Origin: Rhodoferax sp. OV413
Lineage (GTDB): Bacteria > Pseudomonadota > Gammaproteobacteria > Burkholderiales > Burkholderiaceae_C
Length of the DNA stretch: 57,075 nt
Direction of reading: 5' to 3'
Assembly (NCBI RefSeq): GCF_945881795.1
Contig: NZ_CAMCVG010000003.1
Location: 1-57,075 of the forward strand
A model generated the notes under the pieces. It did not search any database and was not told the origin of the DNA. It saw only the letters and a list, made by a program, of their open reading frames with translations. The position numbers and the translations under genes were made by a program. This document shows, in pieces, positions 36,524 through 45,601 of the stretch. Numbering within the stretch: the stretch's first letter is position 1; each line of letters opens with the position of its first letter.

Positions 36524-37139
36524 CGATGACAGCCCCGCCGACTTTTTAAGCCGCTGGTCGCGCCGAAAAATTGACATCCGCCAGGGGCGTCCGCTGGATG
36601 ATCCCCAATCTGCGGCGGTGGCAGACGGAAAAAATTCGCCCCCGACTTTACGCGCCGAGGATCAACCAGCAGGCGCCGTGTCAGCTACTACGGCGCGGGG
36701 CCTGAAATCTGCGGCGCCAAGTCCTGTGGCGGAGGCCCAGGCTGTCAAGCCGGCCCCGACTCTGGCCGATACGCAGCAGCTCACCCCTGAGTCTGACTTT
36801 ACCGGCTTCATGGTCCGGGGGGTCGCGCCCGACGTGAAAAACGCAGCCATGAAAAAGCTGTTCGCCGACCCCCACTTCAATGTGATGGACCGTTTGGACA
36901 TTTACATCGATGACTACGGAATCCCCGACCCCTTGCCCTTGGCTATGCTGCGCCAAATGACCAGTGCTAAAGCCTTGAATTTGTTCGAGGACGAGCCCGA
37001 CGATGCCAAAGTCGTGGCACAGTCTCCCCCCGCCGAAATACCCTCTAACCCCGAGGCCAACACGCATGACCACGCTGATTTGCGACTGCAACCAGACACA
37101 ACCCCTGGATTCGAAGGCGCTGAGCCAAAGCCTGTCTGA
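36513..37139 (+). CDS. DUF3306 domain-containing protein
   Basis: This 208-aa acidic protein starts MANDDDSPADFLSRWSRRK, the conserved beginning of DUF3306. A low-complexity stretch precedes a conserved block (SDFTGFMVRGVAPDVKNAAM, then LFADPHFNVMDRLDIYIDDYG). The start has a GGAGG sequence 5-9 nt upstream. It overlaps DUF3305 by 11 nt and the following ferredoxin-like gene by 74 nt, which suggests coupled translation. Function unknown, associated with formate dehydrogenase. Confidence 0.82.
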   Translation: MANDDDSPADFLSRWSRRKIDIRQGRPLDDPQSAAVADGKNSPPTLRAEDQPAGAVSATTARGLKSAAPSPVAEAQAVKPAPTLADTQQLTPESDFTGFMVRGVAPDVKNAAMKKLFADPHFNVMDRLDIYIDDYGIPDPLPLAMLRQMTSAKALNLFEDEPDDAKVVAQSPPAEIPSNPEANTHDHADLRLQPDTTPGFEGAEPKPV

Positions 37140-39165
37140 GCCGCTCACGCTGCACACCGCGTTGTGCCGTCGTGAAGCCGGCGCTTTCATCCAAGCCGTA
37201 CGAGGCACCGACGAGGTGGTGGTGGCTTGCACCCAAGAGCAACGTCTGTTCGGCGATTTGGCGGTGGAGGCGCAAGCCAAAGCGTCTGTCATCAAGTTCG
37301 TCAACATCCGCGAAACCGGTGGCTGGAGTGCTGACGCCAAAAACGCTTCGCCCAAAATTGCTGCGCTGTTGGCGGCCGCGCACATGCCCGACCCTGAGCC
37401 GGTGCCCACGGTCACCTTTAAAAGTGCGGGGCGCCTGCTCATTATTGGAACCATCGACGAAGCCGAACAAGCTGCTGCCTTGGTGGCCGACACCCTGAAC
37501 GTGACCATCTTCACCCAAGGTGCAGGCGCTGCAGGGGGCGCACAAAGCCGCCGTTTTCCTGTGTTGGGTGGCCAGTTGCTGCGCGTGGACGGCTGGTTGG
37601 GCGCGTTCAAGCTGAGTTGGCAAAACAACAACCCGATCGACCTGGACCTGTGCACACGCTGTAACGCCTGCGTGGCCGCTTGCCCCGAGCAAGCCATTGG
37701 GTTGGACTACCAGATCGACCTCAGCAAGTGCAGCTCGCACCGCGATTGCGTGAAGGCATGCGGCGCGGTGGGGGCCATCAACTTCCAACGCGCGGCCGCC
37801 GAGGAAACTGCCGATTTCGATGTGGTGCTCGATTTGCGCGAACAAGCCGCCTTCGATCGCCACGCGCTGCCACAAGGCTACTTCCGAGGTGCAAGCGCCG
37901 CTCATTTGCTGCGTTTGCGGGACCTGGTGGGCGAGTTCGAAAAGCCCAAATTCTTTGACTACAAGCAAAAGCTGTGCGCGCACAGCCGCAATGAGCAGGT
38001 CGGCTGCAATGCTTGCGTGGACATTTGCTCTGCCGAAGCGGTGAGCTCTGACAAGTCGCGCCAGCAAATCAAGGTCAATCCCAACCTGTGCGTGGGCTGC
38101 GGTGCCTGCACCACGGTGTGCCCTACTGGGGCTCTGAGCTACGCCTACCCGCGAGCCAGTGACCAGGGCAGCAAGCTCAAAACCTTGCTGAACACCTACC
38201 AAAAAGCAGGCGGTAAAGACGCCGTCATCCTGCTGCACAGCCAAGAGGGGGGCCTTTCCTTGGTCAACGAGCTGGGCCGTGCGGCCCAACTCAAAGCGGC
38301 AAAGGGTTTGCCAGCCCATGTGATTCCGGTGTCTCTGTGGCACACCGCTAGTCTTGGCTTGGACGTGTGGCTCACCGCCTTAGCCTATGGCGCAGCGCAA
38401 GTGTTGGTGCTCCACACTGCCGAGGAGGCGCCGCAGTACACGGCCGGATTACAAGCGCAGATGGCGCAGGCGCAAGCCATTCTCGAAGGACTGGGCTACG
38501 CCAAACCCGGCCAGATGCCTGTGCAGCTCTTGCACGCTACCCAAGCCTCTGAACTCGATGCTGGACTGCAACGCATTACCACAGGCAAACAGCGCCTGAG
38601 CACCACCGTGCCGGCAGCCACCTTTGCCGTGATGGCAGAAAAGCGCAGCACGCTGAGCATGGTGATGGACCACTTGCTGGAACACGCGCCGGTATTGAAA
38701 GGCGCCACGGCACCCGAAGCATTGGCGCTCCCAAAAGACGGTTCGCCGTTCGGCACGGTGGAGGTCAACAAAGACAGCTGTACTTTGTGCATGAGCTGCG
38801 TCAGTGCGTGCCCTGCCAACGCGCTGCAAGACAACCAGCAAGCACCGCAACTGCGTTTCTTCGAAAAGAACTGCGTGCAATGCGGCTTGTGCGTGAGCAC
38901 CTGCCCCGAAAAGGCGCTCAGCCTGGTGCCGCGCTTGTTGCTCACGCCCCAGCGCAAAGAAGTGCGTGTGCTCACCGAAACCCAGCCCTACGGCTGCGTG
39001 CGCTGCCGCAAACCCTTCGGCACGCTCAAAGGCATCGAGGCCATGATTGGCAAGTTGTCCGGTCACTCGATGTTCCAAGGCCAGGCGCTGGAGCGCCTCA
39101 AGATGTGCGGCGACTGCCGTGTGATTGACATTTACTCTGCTGGCGACGAGCAGAAAATCGTTTAA
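37066..39165 (+). CDS. Multi-cluster 4Fe-4S protein of the formate dehydrogenase operon
   Basis: This 699-aa soluble protein has several ferredoxin-type sites: CTRCNACVAACPE, CVGCGACTTVCPT, CTLCMSCVSACPA, CVQCGLCVSTCPE, a partial CNACVDIC site, and C-terminal CVRCRKPFG and CGDCRVID. It begins MTTLICDCNQTQPLD with an early Cys pair. Family relatives occur with DUF3305/3306 and torD near periplasmic formate dehydrogenases and may carry electrons or assist maturation. The role is not established. A start inside DUF3306 (74-nt overlap) is kept because the CDCN and LCRREAGAF segments are conserved. Confidence 0.8.
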   Translation: MTTLICDCNQTQPLDSKALSQSLSEPLTLHTALCRREAGAFIQAVRGTDEVVVACTQEQRLFGDLAVEAQAKASVIKFVNIRETGGWSADAKNASPKIAALLAAAHMPDPEPVPTVTFKSAGRLLIIGTIDEAEQAAALVADTLNVTIFTQGAGAAGGAQSRRFPVLGGQLLRVDGWLGAFKLSWQNNNPIDLDLCTRCNACVAACPEQAIGLDYQIDLSKCSSHRDCVKACGAVGAINFQRAAAEETADFDVVLDLREQAAFDRHALPQGYFRGASAAHLLRLRDLVGEFEKPKFFDYKQKLCAHSRNEQVGCNACVDICSAEAVSSDKSRQQIKVNPNLCVGCGACTTVCPTGALSYAYPRASDQGSKLKTLLNTYQKAGGKDAVILLHSQEGGLSLVNELGRAAQLKAAKGLPAHVIPVSLWHTASLGLDVWLTALAYGAAQVLVLHTAEEAPQYTAGLQAQMAQAQAILEGLGYAKPGQMPVQLLHATQASELDAGLQRITTGKQRLSTTVPAATFAVMAEKRSTLSMVMDHLLEHAPVLKGATAPEALALPKDGSPFGTVEVNKDSCTLCMSCVSACPANALQDNQQAPQLRFFEKNCVQCGLCVSTCPEKALSLVPRLLLTPQRKEVRVLTETQPYGCVRCRKPFGTLKGIEAMIGKLSGHSMFQGQALERLKMCGDCRVIDIYSAGDEQKIV

Positions 39166-39173
39166 GCATTTGT

Positions 39174-39791
39174 ATGACCCAACCCCATTTGTCCTCCGCC
39201 CTCGACGAAGAAACCGCACGCGCCGAGTTGTACGGTTTAATTTCCGAGTTGTTCTACGCGCCCGCGCGCCCCGAGCTGCTTGAGCAATTGCGCGTGGCCG
39301 CCACCGAAGCGCCCGCCGCAGGTGGCTTCTTGGAAGAGCCTTGGCGCCAGCTGGTGGGCGTTGCCCGCGAGATGGACGACCGCAGCATTCAAAACGAGCA
39401 CGACGCCCTGTTTGGCGGTGTGGGCAAGCCCGAGGTGTATGCGTTTGCCTCGCACTTCTTGACCGGCTTCTTGAACGAAAAGCCTTTGGCCCAGATGCGT
39501 ACCGACCTGGCTGCGTTGGGTTTGGGCCGTGACGAGACCACCATGTCTGAGACCGAGGACCATGTGTCTTATGTCTTCGAGGTGATGCGCTTTTTGGTGG
39601 CAGGTGAGGACGTAGCCGTGTCCAACCTTACGCAACAGGCCAAGTTCTTTGCCGCGCACGTGCAAACCTGGCTACCCGCGTTTTGCGACGCGGTGCAAGC
39701 CACGCCGCGTGCGCGCTTTTATGCCGCCTTGGCCGAGCTGACCCGCGCGTTTGTCAACGTCGAAGCGCAAGGCTTTGACATGCTGGCTTAG
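39174..39791 (+). CDS. TorD/DmsD-family chaperone
   Basis: The 205-aa all-helical protein matches the TorD/DmsD/NarJ chaperone fold: RAELYGLISELFYAPARPEL at the N-terminus, NEHDALFGGVGKPEVYAFAS (the Y/F-rich NEY-type segment), and EDHVSYVFEVMRFL. These chaperones bind Tat signal peptides and hold Mo-enzymes ready for cofactor insertion. The obvious client is the Tat-dependent formate dehydrogenase alpha subunit encoded about 430 nt downstream. It follows the ferredoxin-like gene by 8 nt. Confidence 0.85.
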   Translation: MTQPHLSSALDEETARAELYGLISELFYAPARPELLEQLRVAATEAPAAGGFLEEPWRQLVGVAREMDDRSIQNEHDALFGGVGKPEVYAFASHFLTGFLNEKPLAQMRTDLAALGLGRDETTMSETEDHVSYVFEVMRFLVAGEDVAVSNLTQQAKFFAAHVQTWLPAFCDAVQATPRARFYAALAELTRAFVNVEAQGFDMLA

Positions 39792-39893
39792 GGCCCGTTT
39801 CGCAACACGCTTCTTTTCTTGGCGCATTTGCCTGTCGCATAGGCGTCAAGAGATTGGTTTTAAAAGTACCTTTTTGTACGAATCTTTGCGCAA

Positions 39894-39909
39894 TCAGTAG
39901 TTCTACTGA
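39894..39909. promoter_or_regulatory. 16-nt perfect palindrome upstream of the Tat-type formate dehydrogenase
   Basis: TCAGTAG-TT-CTACTGA is a perfect inverted repeat with 7-bp arms in the 188-nt gap between torD and the FDH structural genes. Two GTAC blocks 10 nt apart (39866 and 39876) lie just upstream. The position suits an operator, but no known regulator consensus is recognised. Confidence 0.4.
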
Positions 39910-39979
39910 GGAGGCCTGCCTTTTAGGTGAGTACATTATGCAAAGTCGTGCATATCCACGGCATCCTGAGGACCCACAT

Positions 39980-40210
39980 ATGCAAAAAGCACAAGTCAAA
40001 GACCAAGCCAACAGCGACGCTACACCGTCGCGCCGGGGCTTTTTCATGGGCGCTGCCGCCGCAGGCGCTGCTGCCGCAGCCGTCACGGCATTGCCCGGCC
40101 TCAGCGTCCCAGCCGCTGAAGCAAACCTACTTCCCCCCGCGCCTGAAAACGGTGGCGGCTACAGCTTGAGCGAGCACGTCAAGCGTTACTACGAGACCGC
40201 CCGCGTCTGA
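39980..40210 (+). CDS. Small Tat-signal protein of the formate dehydrogenase operon
   Basis: This 76-aa protein is mostly a twin-arginine signal: SRRGFFMGAAAAGAAAAAV around residues 16-34, then a short tail ending LSEHVKRYYETARV. Homologues are called formate dehydrogenase region Tat targets and have no known activity. It may be a structural subunit or may help export FDH. A GAGG Shine-Dalgarno 8 nt upstream favours ATG 39980; an ATG at 39938 would add 14 residues. It lies 11 nt before fdhA. Confidence 0.75.
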   Translation: MQKAQVKDQANSDATPSRRGFFMGAAAAGAAAAAVTALPGLSVPAAEANLLPPAPENGGGYSLSEHVKRYYETARV

Positions 40211-40221
40211 AGGAGCACACC

Positions 40222-43185
40222 ATGCTGTTGACACGTAAAACTGACACTGCTGCCCACGCTAACGGCAGCTCCGCATTTGTCGGCCGCTTGCAACGCGGCC
40301 TGTCGCATGCATTGCCCACCATTGATCGCCGGGGATTTTTGCGCCGGTCCGGTTTGGGCATTGGCGTCGGCTTGGCCGCCACGCAACTGAGCTTGGTCAA
40401 GAAGGCCAATGCTGCTGGCGCAGCCTCTGCCGGTGGCACCGGAAAAATTGAGGTCAAGCGCACCGTGTGTACCCACTGCTCCGTAGGTTGCGCTGTGGAC
40501 GCTGTGGTTGAAAACGGCGTGTGGGTGCGCCAAGAAGCCGTGTTTGACTCCCCCATCAACCTCGGCGCGCATTGCGCCAAGGGTGCCGCTCTGCGCGAGC
40601 ACGGTCATGGCGAGTTCCGCCTGCGTTACCCCATGAAGCTGGTCAACGGAAAATATGAGCGCATCAGCTGGGACACGGCCTTGGACGAAATCAGCGCCAG
40701 GCTGATTGAGTTGCGCAAGACATCGGGCCCGGACAGCGTGTATTGGATTGGCTCCTCGAAGAGCAACAACGAACAAGCCTACTTGCTCCGCAAGTTCGTG
40801 AGCTATTTCGGTAGCAACAACTGCGACCACCAGGCCCGTATTTGCCACTCCACCACGGTGGCCGGTGTAGCCAACACCTGGGGATACGGTGCGATGACCA
40901 ACTCGTACAACGACATGCAAAACAGCAAGGTCGCCATGTACATCGGCTCCAACGCCGCGGAAGCCCACCCCGTGTCGATGCTGCACATGCTCAACGCCAA
41001 AGAAAACGGCTGCAAGATGATCGTGGTCGACCCGCGCTTCACCCGCACAGCCGCCAGGGCTGACGAGTACGTTCGTATCCGTTCCGGCTCTGACATCGCT
41101 TTCTTGTTCGGCCTGATGCATGTCATCTTCAAAAATGGCTGGGAAGACAAAAAGTACATCAACGACCGCGTGTTCGGCATGGACAAGGTCAAAGAAGAAG
41201 TCATGGCCAAGTGGACGCTCGACAAGGTCGAGGAGGTCTGCGGTGTGTCGCCTGAACAAGTCACGCTCGTCGCCAAGATGCTGCATGAAAACAACCCCGG
41301 CACCATTGTTTGGTGCATGGGCCAAACCCAGCACACCACGGGTAACGCCATCGTGCGTGCCTCTTGTCTTCTGCAGTTGGCCCTGGGTAACGTCGGCAAG
41401 ACCGGCGGCGGCACCAACATCTTCCGCGGACACGACAACGTGCAAGGCGCGACCGACGTCGGCCCTAACCCCGATTCGCTGCCTGGCTATTACGGCTTGG
41501 TGGAAGGCTCTTGGAAGCACTTCGCCAAAGCATGGGGCGTAGAGTTCGATTGGATCAAAGGCCGCTTTGCGTCGCCAGCCATGATGAGCAAGCCGGGAAT
41601 TACCCTGTCACGCTGGATTGACGGCGTGATGGAGAACAACGAACTCATCGACCAAGACAGTAACCTCAAGGCCGTGTTCTATTGGGGTCATGCACCGAAC
41701 TCTCAAACCCGTGGTTTGGAGATGAAGCGTGCCATGGATAAGCTCGATTTGCTGGTGGTGGTCGATCCTTATCCATCGGCTACAGCCGCTATGGCTGCGA
41801 TGCCAGGCAAAGCCGAAGACCTAAACCCTAACCGCGCGGTCTACTTGCTGCCTGCTGCCACGCAGTTTGAAACCAGTGGCTCCTGCACTGCATCGAACCG
41901 TTCGCTGCAGTGGCGCGAAAAGGTTATCGAGCCATTGTGGGAAAGCCGTTCTGACCACATGATCATGTATCAGTTGGCGCAAAAGCTGGGCTTCGGTCCT
42001 GAGCTTGTGAAGAACTACAAGCTGCACAAAGTCAAAGGCATGGATGAACCCATGGTCGAAGACATCCTGCGCGAAATCAATAAATCGGTCTGGACCATCG
42101 GTTACACCGGCCAAAGCCCAGAGCGCTTGAAGGCTCACATGAAGAACATGCACTTGTTCGATGTGAAGACTCTGAAGTCCAAGGGCGGCAAAGACAAAGA
42201 AACCGGTTACGACTTTGGTGGCGACTACTTCGGCCTTCCTTGGCCTTGCTATGGCACGCCCGAACTCAAGCACCCAGGCTCCCCCAACCTGTACGACACC
42301 TCCAAGCATGTCATGGAAGGCGGCGGTAACTTCCGAGCCAACTTCGGCGTCGAACGAGACGGAAAGAGTCTGTTGGCAGAAGATGGTTCGCACTCCAAGG
42401 GCGCCGACATCACCACGGGTTATCCTGAGCTCGACCACGTTTTGCTCAAGAAACTTGGCTGGTGGGATGAGCTCACTGATGCCGAAAAACCATTGGCCGA
42501 AGGCAAAAACTGGAAGACCGACAACTCGGGCGGCATGATTCGAGTGTTCATGCAAAACCATGGCTGCCATCCCTTTGGTAACGCGAAAGCGCGCGCCGTG
42601 GTGTGGAACTTTCCGGATCCGATTCCGCAGCACCGTGAGCCTTTGTATGGCACCCGCCCTGACTTGATGGAGAAGTATCCTTCGCACGCCGACAGAAAAG
42701 CGTTCTGGCGTCTTCCTACCTTGTTCAAAACTATCCAGGACAAGAACCTTGCCGACAAGGTGCACGAGAAGTTCCCGCTCATCCTTACCTCCGGCCGTTT
42801 GGTCGAGTACGAAGGTGGCGGCGAAGAAACCCGTTCCAACCCTTGGCTGGCCGAGTTGCAACAAGAAGCCTATGTTGAAATCAACCCCAAGACCGCTGCC
42901 AGCCGTGGCATTCGCAACGGCGAGCGCGTATGGCTGAAGAGCCCTACAGGTGCGCGTTTGAATGTTCAGGCCCTGGTGACCGAGCGTGTGGATTCAGAGA
43001 CCGTCTGGATGCCTTTCCACTTCTCAGGACGCTGGCAGGGTGAAGATATGCTGAAGTACTACCCCAAGGGTGCAGCCCCCGTGGTGCGTGGTGAAGCAGT
43101 CAACACCGCTACTACGTACGGATACGACAGCGTCACCATGATGCAAGAGTCCAAAACCACAGTTTGCGACATCGAACGCGCCTAA
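40222..43185 (+). CDS. fdhA: Tat-exported formate dehydrogenase, alpha (catalytic) subunit
   Basis: This 987-aa Mo/W-bis-MGD enzyme oxidises formate in the periplasm. Its Tat signal is DRRGFLRRSGLGIGVGLAA at about residues 35-53. The 4Fe-4S site is CTHCSVGC with a later Cys in LGAHCAKG. The active-site residue is Cys208 in DHQARICHSTTVAG, in place of the Sec found in E. coli FdnG. The core has NNEQAYLLRKFVSYFGSNNCD and C-terminal HFSGRWQGEDM cofactor segments. With tungstate uptake genes nearby, tungsten is a possible metal. An AGGAG precedes the ATG. It is followed by beta, lipoprotein and cytochrome b genes. Confidence 0.95.
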   Translation: MLLTRKTDTAAHANGSSAFVGRLQRGLSHALPTIDRRGFLRRSGLGIGVGLAATQLSLVKKANAAGAASAGGTGKIEVKRTVCTHCSVGCAVDAVVENGVWVRQEAVFDSPINLGAHCAKGAALREHGHGEFRLRYPMKLVNGKYERISWDTALDEISARLIELRKTSGPDSVYWIGSSKSNNEQAYLLRKFVSYFGSNNCDHQARICHSTTVAGVANTWGYGAMTNSYNDMQNSKVAMYIGSNAAEAHPVSMLHMLNAKENGCKMIVVDPRFTRTAARADEYVRIRSGSDIAFLFGLMHVIFKNGWEDKKYINDRVFGMDKVKEEVMAKWTLDKVEEVCGVSPEQVTLVAKMLHENNPGTIVWCMGQTQHTTGNAIVRASCLLQLALGNVGKTGGGTNIFRGHDNVQGATDVGPNPDSLPGYYGLVEGSWKHFAKAWGVEFDWIKGRFASPAMMSKPGITLSRWIDGVMENNELIDQDSNLKAVFYWGHAPNSQTRGLEMKRAMDKLDLLVVVDPYPSATAAMAAMPGKAEDLNPNRAVYLLPAATQFETSGSCTASNRSLQWREKVIEPLWESRSDHMIMYQLAQKLGFGPELVKNYKLHKVKGMDEPMVEDILREINKSVWTIGYTGQSPERLKAHMKNMHLFDVKTLKSKGGKDKETGYDFGGDYFGLPWPCYGTPELKHPGSPNLYDTSKHVMEGGGNFRANFGVERDGKSLLAEDGSHSKGADITTGYPELDHVLLKKLGWWDELTDAEKPLAEGKNWKTDNSGGMIRVFMQNHGCHPFGNAKARAVVWNFPDPIPQHREPLYGTRPDLMEKYPSHADRKAFWRLPTLFKTIQDKNLADKVHEKFPLILTSGRLVEYEGGGEETRSNPWLAELQQEAYVEINPKTAASRGIRNGERVWLKSPTGARLNVQALVTERVDSETVWMPFHFSGRWQGEDMLKYYPKGAAPVVRGEAVNTATTYGYDSVTMMQESKTTVCDIERA

Positions 43186-43195
43186 GGAGAATTAA

Positions 43196-43828
43196 ATGGC
43201 ACGCATGAAATTTATTTGCGACTCAGAGCGCTGTATCGAGTGCAACGGTTGCGTTACCGCTTGTAAAAATGAACATGAAGTCCCATGGGGTGTGAACCGC
43301 CGCCGTGTGGTCACCCTGAATGATGGCGTTCCCGGCGAGAGATCCATCTCTGTCGCGTGTATGCATTGTTCTGACGCGCCTTGCATGGCCGTTTGCCCGG
43401 TGAACTGCTTCTACAAGACCGACGAGGGCGTGGTTTTGCACGACAAGGACATTTGCATTGGCTGCGGCTACTGCTCTTATGCTTGCCCATTCGGTGCGCC
43501 TCAGTTCCCGAGCCAAGGCACCTTCGGTGTGCGCGGCAAAATGGACAAGTGCACCTTCTGCGCCGGCGGTCCCGAAGCCAACGGCACCCAGGCCGAGTTT
43601 GAAAAATACGGCCGCAACCGTTTGGCCGAAGGTAAGTTGCCGGCTTGCGCCGAAATGTGCTCAACCAAGGCTCTGCTCGCTGGCGATGGCGACATGGTGG
43701 CCGACATCTTCCGCCACCGCGTGCTCAAGCGCAGCAAGGGTGCTGAGGTGTGGGGCTGGGGAACAGCTTATGGTTCCAAGCAAGCCGGTCAAGCACCTGC
43801 CAATGTCGAAGGAGCGAAGAAGTCATGA
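43196..43828 (+). CDS. fdhB: Formate dehydrogenase, beta (4Fe-4S) subunit
   Basis: The 210-aa ferredoxin-type subunit carries electrons from FdhA to the cytochrome b. Four cluster sites are visible: CIECNGCVTACKN, CMHCSDAPCMAVCPV, CIGCGYCSYACPF and a last one starting CTFC with Cys further on in LPACAEMC. It has no signal peptide and must be exported with the Tat-bearing alpha subunit. It begins 10 nt after fdhA. Its stop overlaps the lipoprotein gene by 4 nt. Confidence 0.93.
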   Translation: MARMKFICDSERCIECNGCVTACKNEHEVPWGVNRRRVVTLNDGVPGERSISVACMHCSDAPCMAVCPVNCFYKTDEGVVLHDKDICIGCGYCSYACPFGAPQFPSQGTFGVRGKMDKCTFCAGGPEANGTQAEFEKYGRNRLAEGKLPACAEMCSTKALLAGDGDMVADIFRHRVLKRSKGAEVWGWGTAYGSKQAGQAPANVEGAKKS

Positions 43829-44046
43829 AACGTTTTTCACTCATCGTACTGAGCGTGGTCGCCCTGACTGCTTGTGGTGAAAGAGCACAAGGCCTCGGCA
43901 CCAAAAACGACGCCACCGCTTACAGCGGTGCCACCAACAGCTTTGTCGAGGCAGGTTGGACTGCCGGCAACAAAACAAGCTGGGAACAACACCTGCGTGC
44001 ACGTGGCCAATACGGCCAAGACGACCACAGTCGTGCACCGAAATAA
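43825..44046 (+). CDS. Small predicted lipoprotein within the formate dehydrogenase operon
   Basis: This 73-aa protein has a lipoprotein signal (SLIVLSVVALTAC, lipobox LTAC, Cys17) and a polar 56-residue tail with NSFVEAGWTAGNKTSWEQHL. The ATG overlaps the fdhB stop (ATGA), so it is co-translated. I do not recognise a family with known function. Position between the beta and gamma subunit genes suggests an accessory or anchoring role at the periplasmic face, which is inference. The 11-nt gap to the cytochrome gene confirms operon membership. Confidence 0.75.
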   Translation: MKRFSLIVLSVVALTACGERAQGLGTKNDATAYSGATNSFVEAGWTAGNKTSWEQHLRARGQYGQDDHSRAPK

Positions 44047-44057
44047 AGGGGCACACC

Positions 44058-45194
44058 ATGTACCGCTCTTTTCAATCGGTGTTGTGTGCAGCGATGACGG
44101 TCTTCGCACTGTCGGCTGTAGCGCAAGACAAAGCGCCTGCGGCGGCTCCGGCCGTGCAGAGCGTCAACATCCAAGACGTCAAGCCTGACGCGAGCGATGC
44201 TCCCGGCTACGCCGCGCAAACCAACGCCGAACGCGGCAAAGTTCAGCCAGGCAACAACGCGCCCGTGTGGCGTGCTGTGGGCGCGGGCGCCGAGGGCTAT
44301 AACAGCCTGCCAAAGTCGGAGGCGCCTGAGGCTGGAGTGCTGATTCAACCCTTTGTGCAGTACCCCGGTTCACGCCTGACGACAGCGGGAGAAGCCTGGC
44401 GACAAGTGCGCAACAACTGGATCATTCCTTACGGCGGTGCCTTGCTGTTGATCGCTTTAGGAGCTGTGGGCATTTTCTACTGGCGCAAGGGCATGATCAT
44501 GTTGCATGGAAAGCCCTCCGGCGTCGTGATTGAGCGATTCACACCGTTTGAGCGGTCGGCTCACTGGACCAACGCCATCGCGTTTGTGACTCTGGCCATC
44601 TCTGGCACGGTGATGGCGTTCGGCACCTATTTCATGCAGCCGATTCTTGGCGGCACGCTGTTTGGATGGCTGACTTATTTGCTGAAAAACGTTCACAACT
44701 TCGTGGGCCCGCTGTTTGCAGTGTCCTTGGCGGTAGTGTTTTTCACTTTCCTCAAAGACAACTGGCCCAGCAAAGAAGATTGGACTTGGATCATCAAAGC
44801 CGGTGGATTGTTTGGTGGTTCCGAAGTTCCTTCTCATCGCTTCAATGCTGGTGAAAAAGTGGTTTTCTGGGGTGGCGTGTTTGGCCTCGGTTTGGTGGTG
44901 GTGGCTTCAGGGTTTGTGCTCGACAAAATCGTGCCCTTCCTTATCTACGAACGCGGCACCATGCAGATTGCGCACATGATTCACGGCGTGGCGACCTTGT
45001 TGATGATGGCCATGTTCATCGGTCACATCTACATGGGAACAGTCGGTATGGAAGGCGCCTACAAAGCCATGCGTACAGGCTATGTTGATGAAACTTGGGC
45101 CAAAGAGCACCACGAACTCTGGCACGACGACATCAAGGCCGGAAAGATTCCCGCCCACCGCACCGAAAGCTCGGGCAACCCAGCGCGCGCTTGA
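44058..45194 (+). CDS. fdhC: Formate dehydrogenase, gamma subunit (cytochrome b)
   Basis: This 378-aa membrane subunit takes electrons to quinone. It has a signal peptide (cleaved near AVAQD), an approximately 100-residue periplasmic part, a first TM at about 118-138, and a four-helix di-haem core with His in ERSAHWTNAI, NVHNFVGP, AHMIHGVATL and GHIYMG. E. coli FdnI is shorter (217 aa), and the extra N-terminal periplasmic section is common in the betaproteobacterial type. It closes the catalytic alpha-beta-gamma set. Confidence 0.92.
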   Translation: MYRSFQSVLCAAMTVFALSAVAQDKAPAAAPAVQSVNIQDVKPDASDAPGYAAQTNAERGKVQPGNNAPVWRAVGAGAEGYNSLPKSEAPEAGVLIQPFVQYPGSRLTTAGEAWRQVRNNWIIPYGGALLLIALGAVGIFYWRKGMIMLHGKPSGVVIERFTPFERSAHWTNAIAFVTLAISGTVMAFGTYFMQPILGGTLFGWLTYLLKNVHNFVGPLFAVSLAVVFFTFLKDNWPSKEDWTWIIKAGGLFGGSEVPSHRFNAGEKVVFWGGVFGLGLVVVASGFVLDKIVPFLIYERGTMQIAHMIHGVATLLMMAMFIGHIYMGTVGMEGAYKAMRTGYVDETWAKEHHELWHDDIKAGKIPAHRTESSGNPARA

Positions 45195-45218
45195 GCGGGC
45201 TGTCACTGGAGAATGACT

Positions 45219-45575
45219 ATGAATAAAGCTCTGATTGCATTGGTATTGACTGCCGCTAGCGCTGCTGTATTTGCCAAGCTGCCGCCGCTCAACGATGAGG
45301 CCAAAGCCAAAGCCGAAGAAGCCAAAGCGAAAACTGCCCACACAGGCAAGGTAGATGCCTACTTGCTGTGCAAGTCGCAGGACAAGGTCGCGGCCCATGT
45401 GCAAAAGACCAACAAGGCTCAAGCGGGCAAGCCGGTGACTACCCCGCCCTGTGCTGATCCTGGCAAGTTTGTGTACACGCCCCCGGAAGCAGCGCCTGCC
45501 GTCGCTGCAGCTGCACCTGCACCTGCGGCTCCCGCACCTGCGCCCGCAGTGGCAGTGGCTCCTGCTAAAAAGTAA
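45219..45575 (+). CDS. Small secreted Lys/Ala/Pro-rich protein of the formate dehydrogenase operon
   Basis: This 118-aa protein has a signal peptide (IALVLTAASAAVFA) and a Lys/Ala-rich helix. Two Cys follow, in LLCKSQD and PPCADPG, possibly a disulfide, then a 35-residue Ala/Pro tail ending VAVAPAKK. The GGAG at 45208 supports ATG 45219 over one at 45213. It lies 24 nt after the cytochrome gene and before fdhD. I do not know a function. The tail could span the periplasm or be disordered. Confidence 0.75.
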   Translation: MNKALIALVLTAASAAVFAKLPPLNDEAKAKAEEAKAKTAHTGKVDAYLLCKSQDKVAAHVQKTNKAQAGKPVTTPPCADPGKFVYTPPEAAPAVAAAAPAPAAPAPAPAVAVAPAKK

Positions 45576-45601
45576 GCCCCACGTTGAATTCACCGCACTG
45601 G

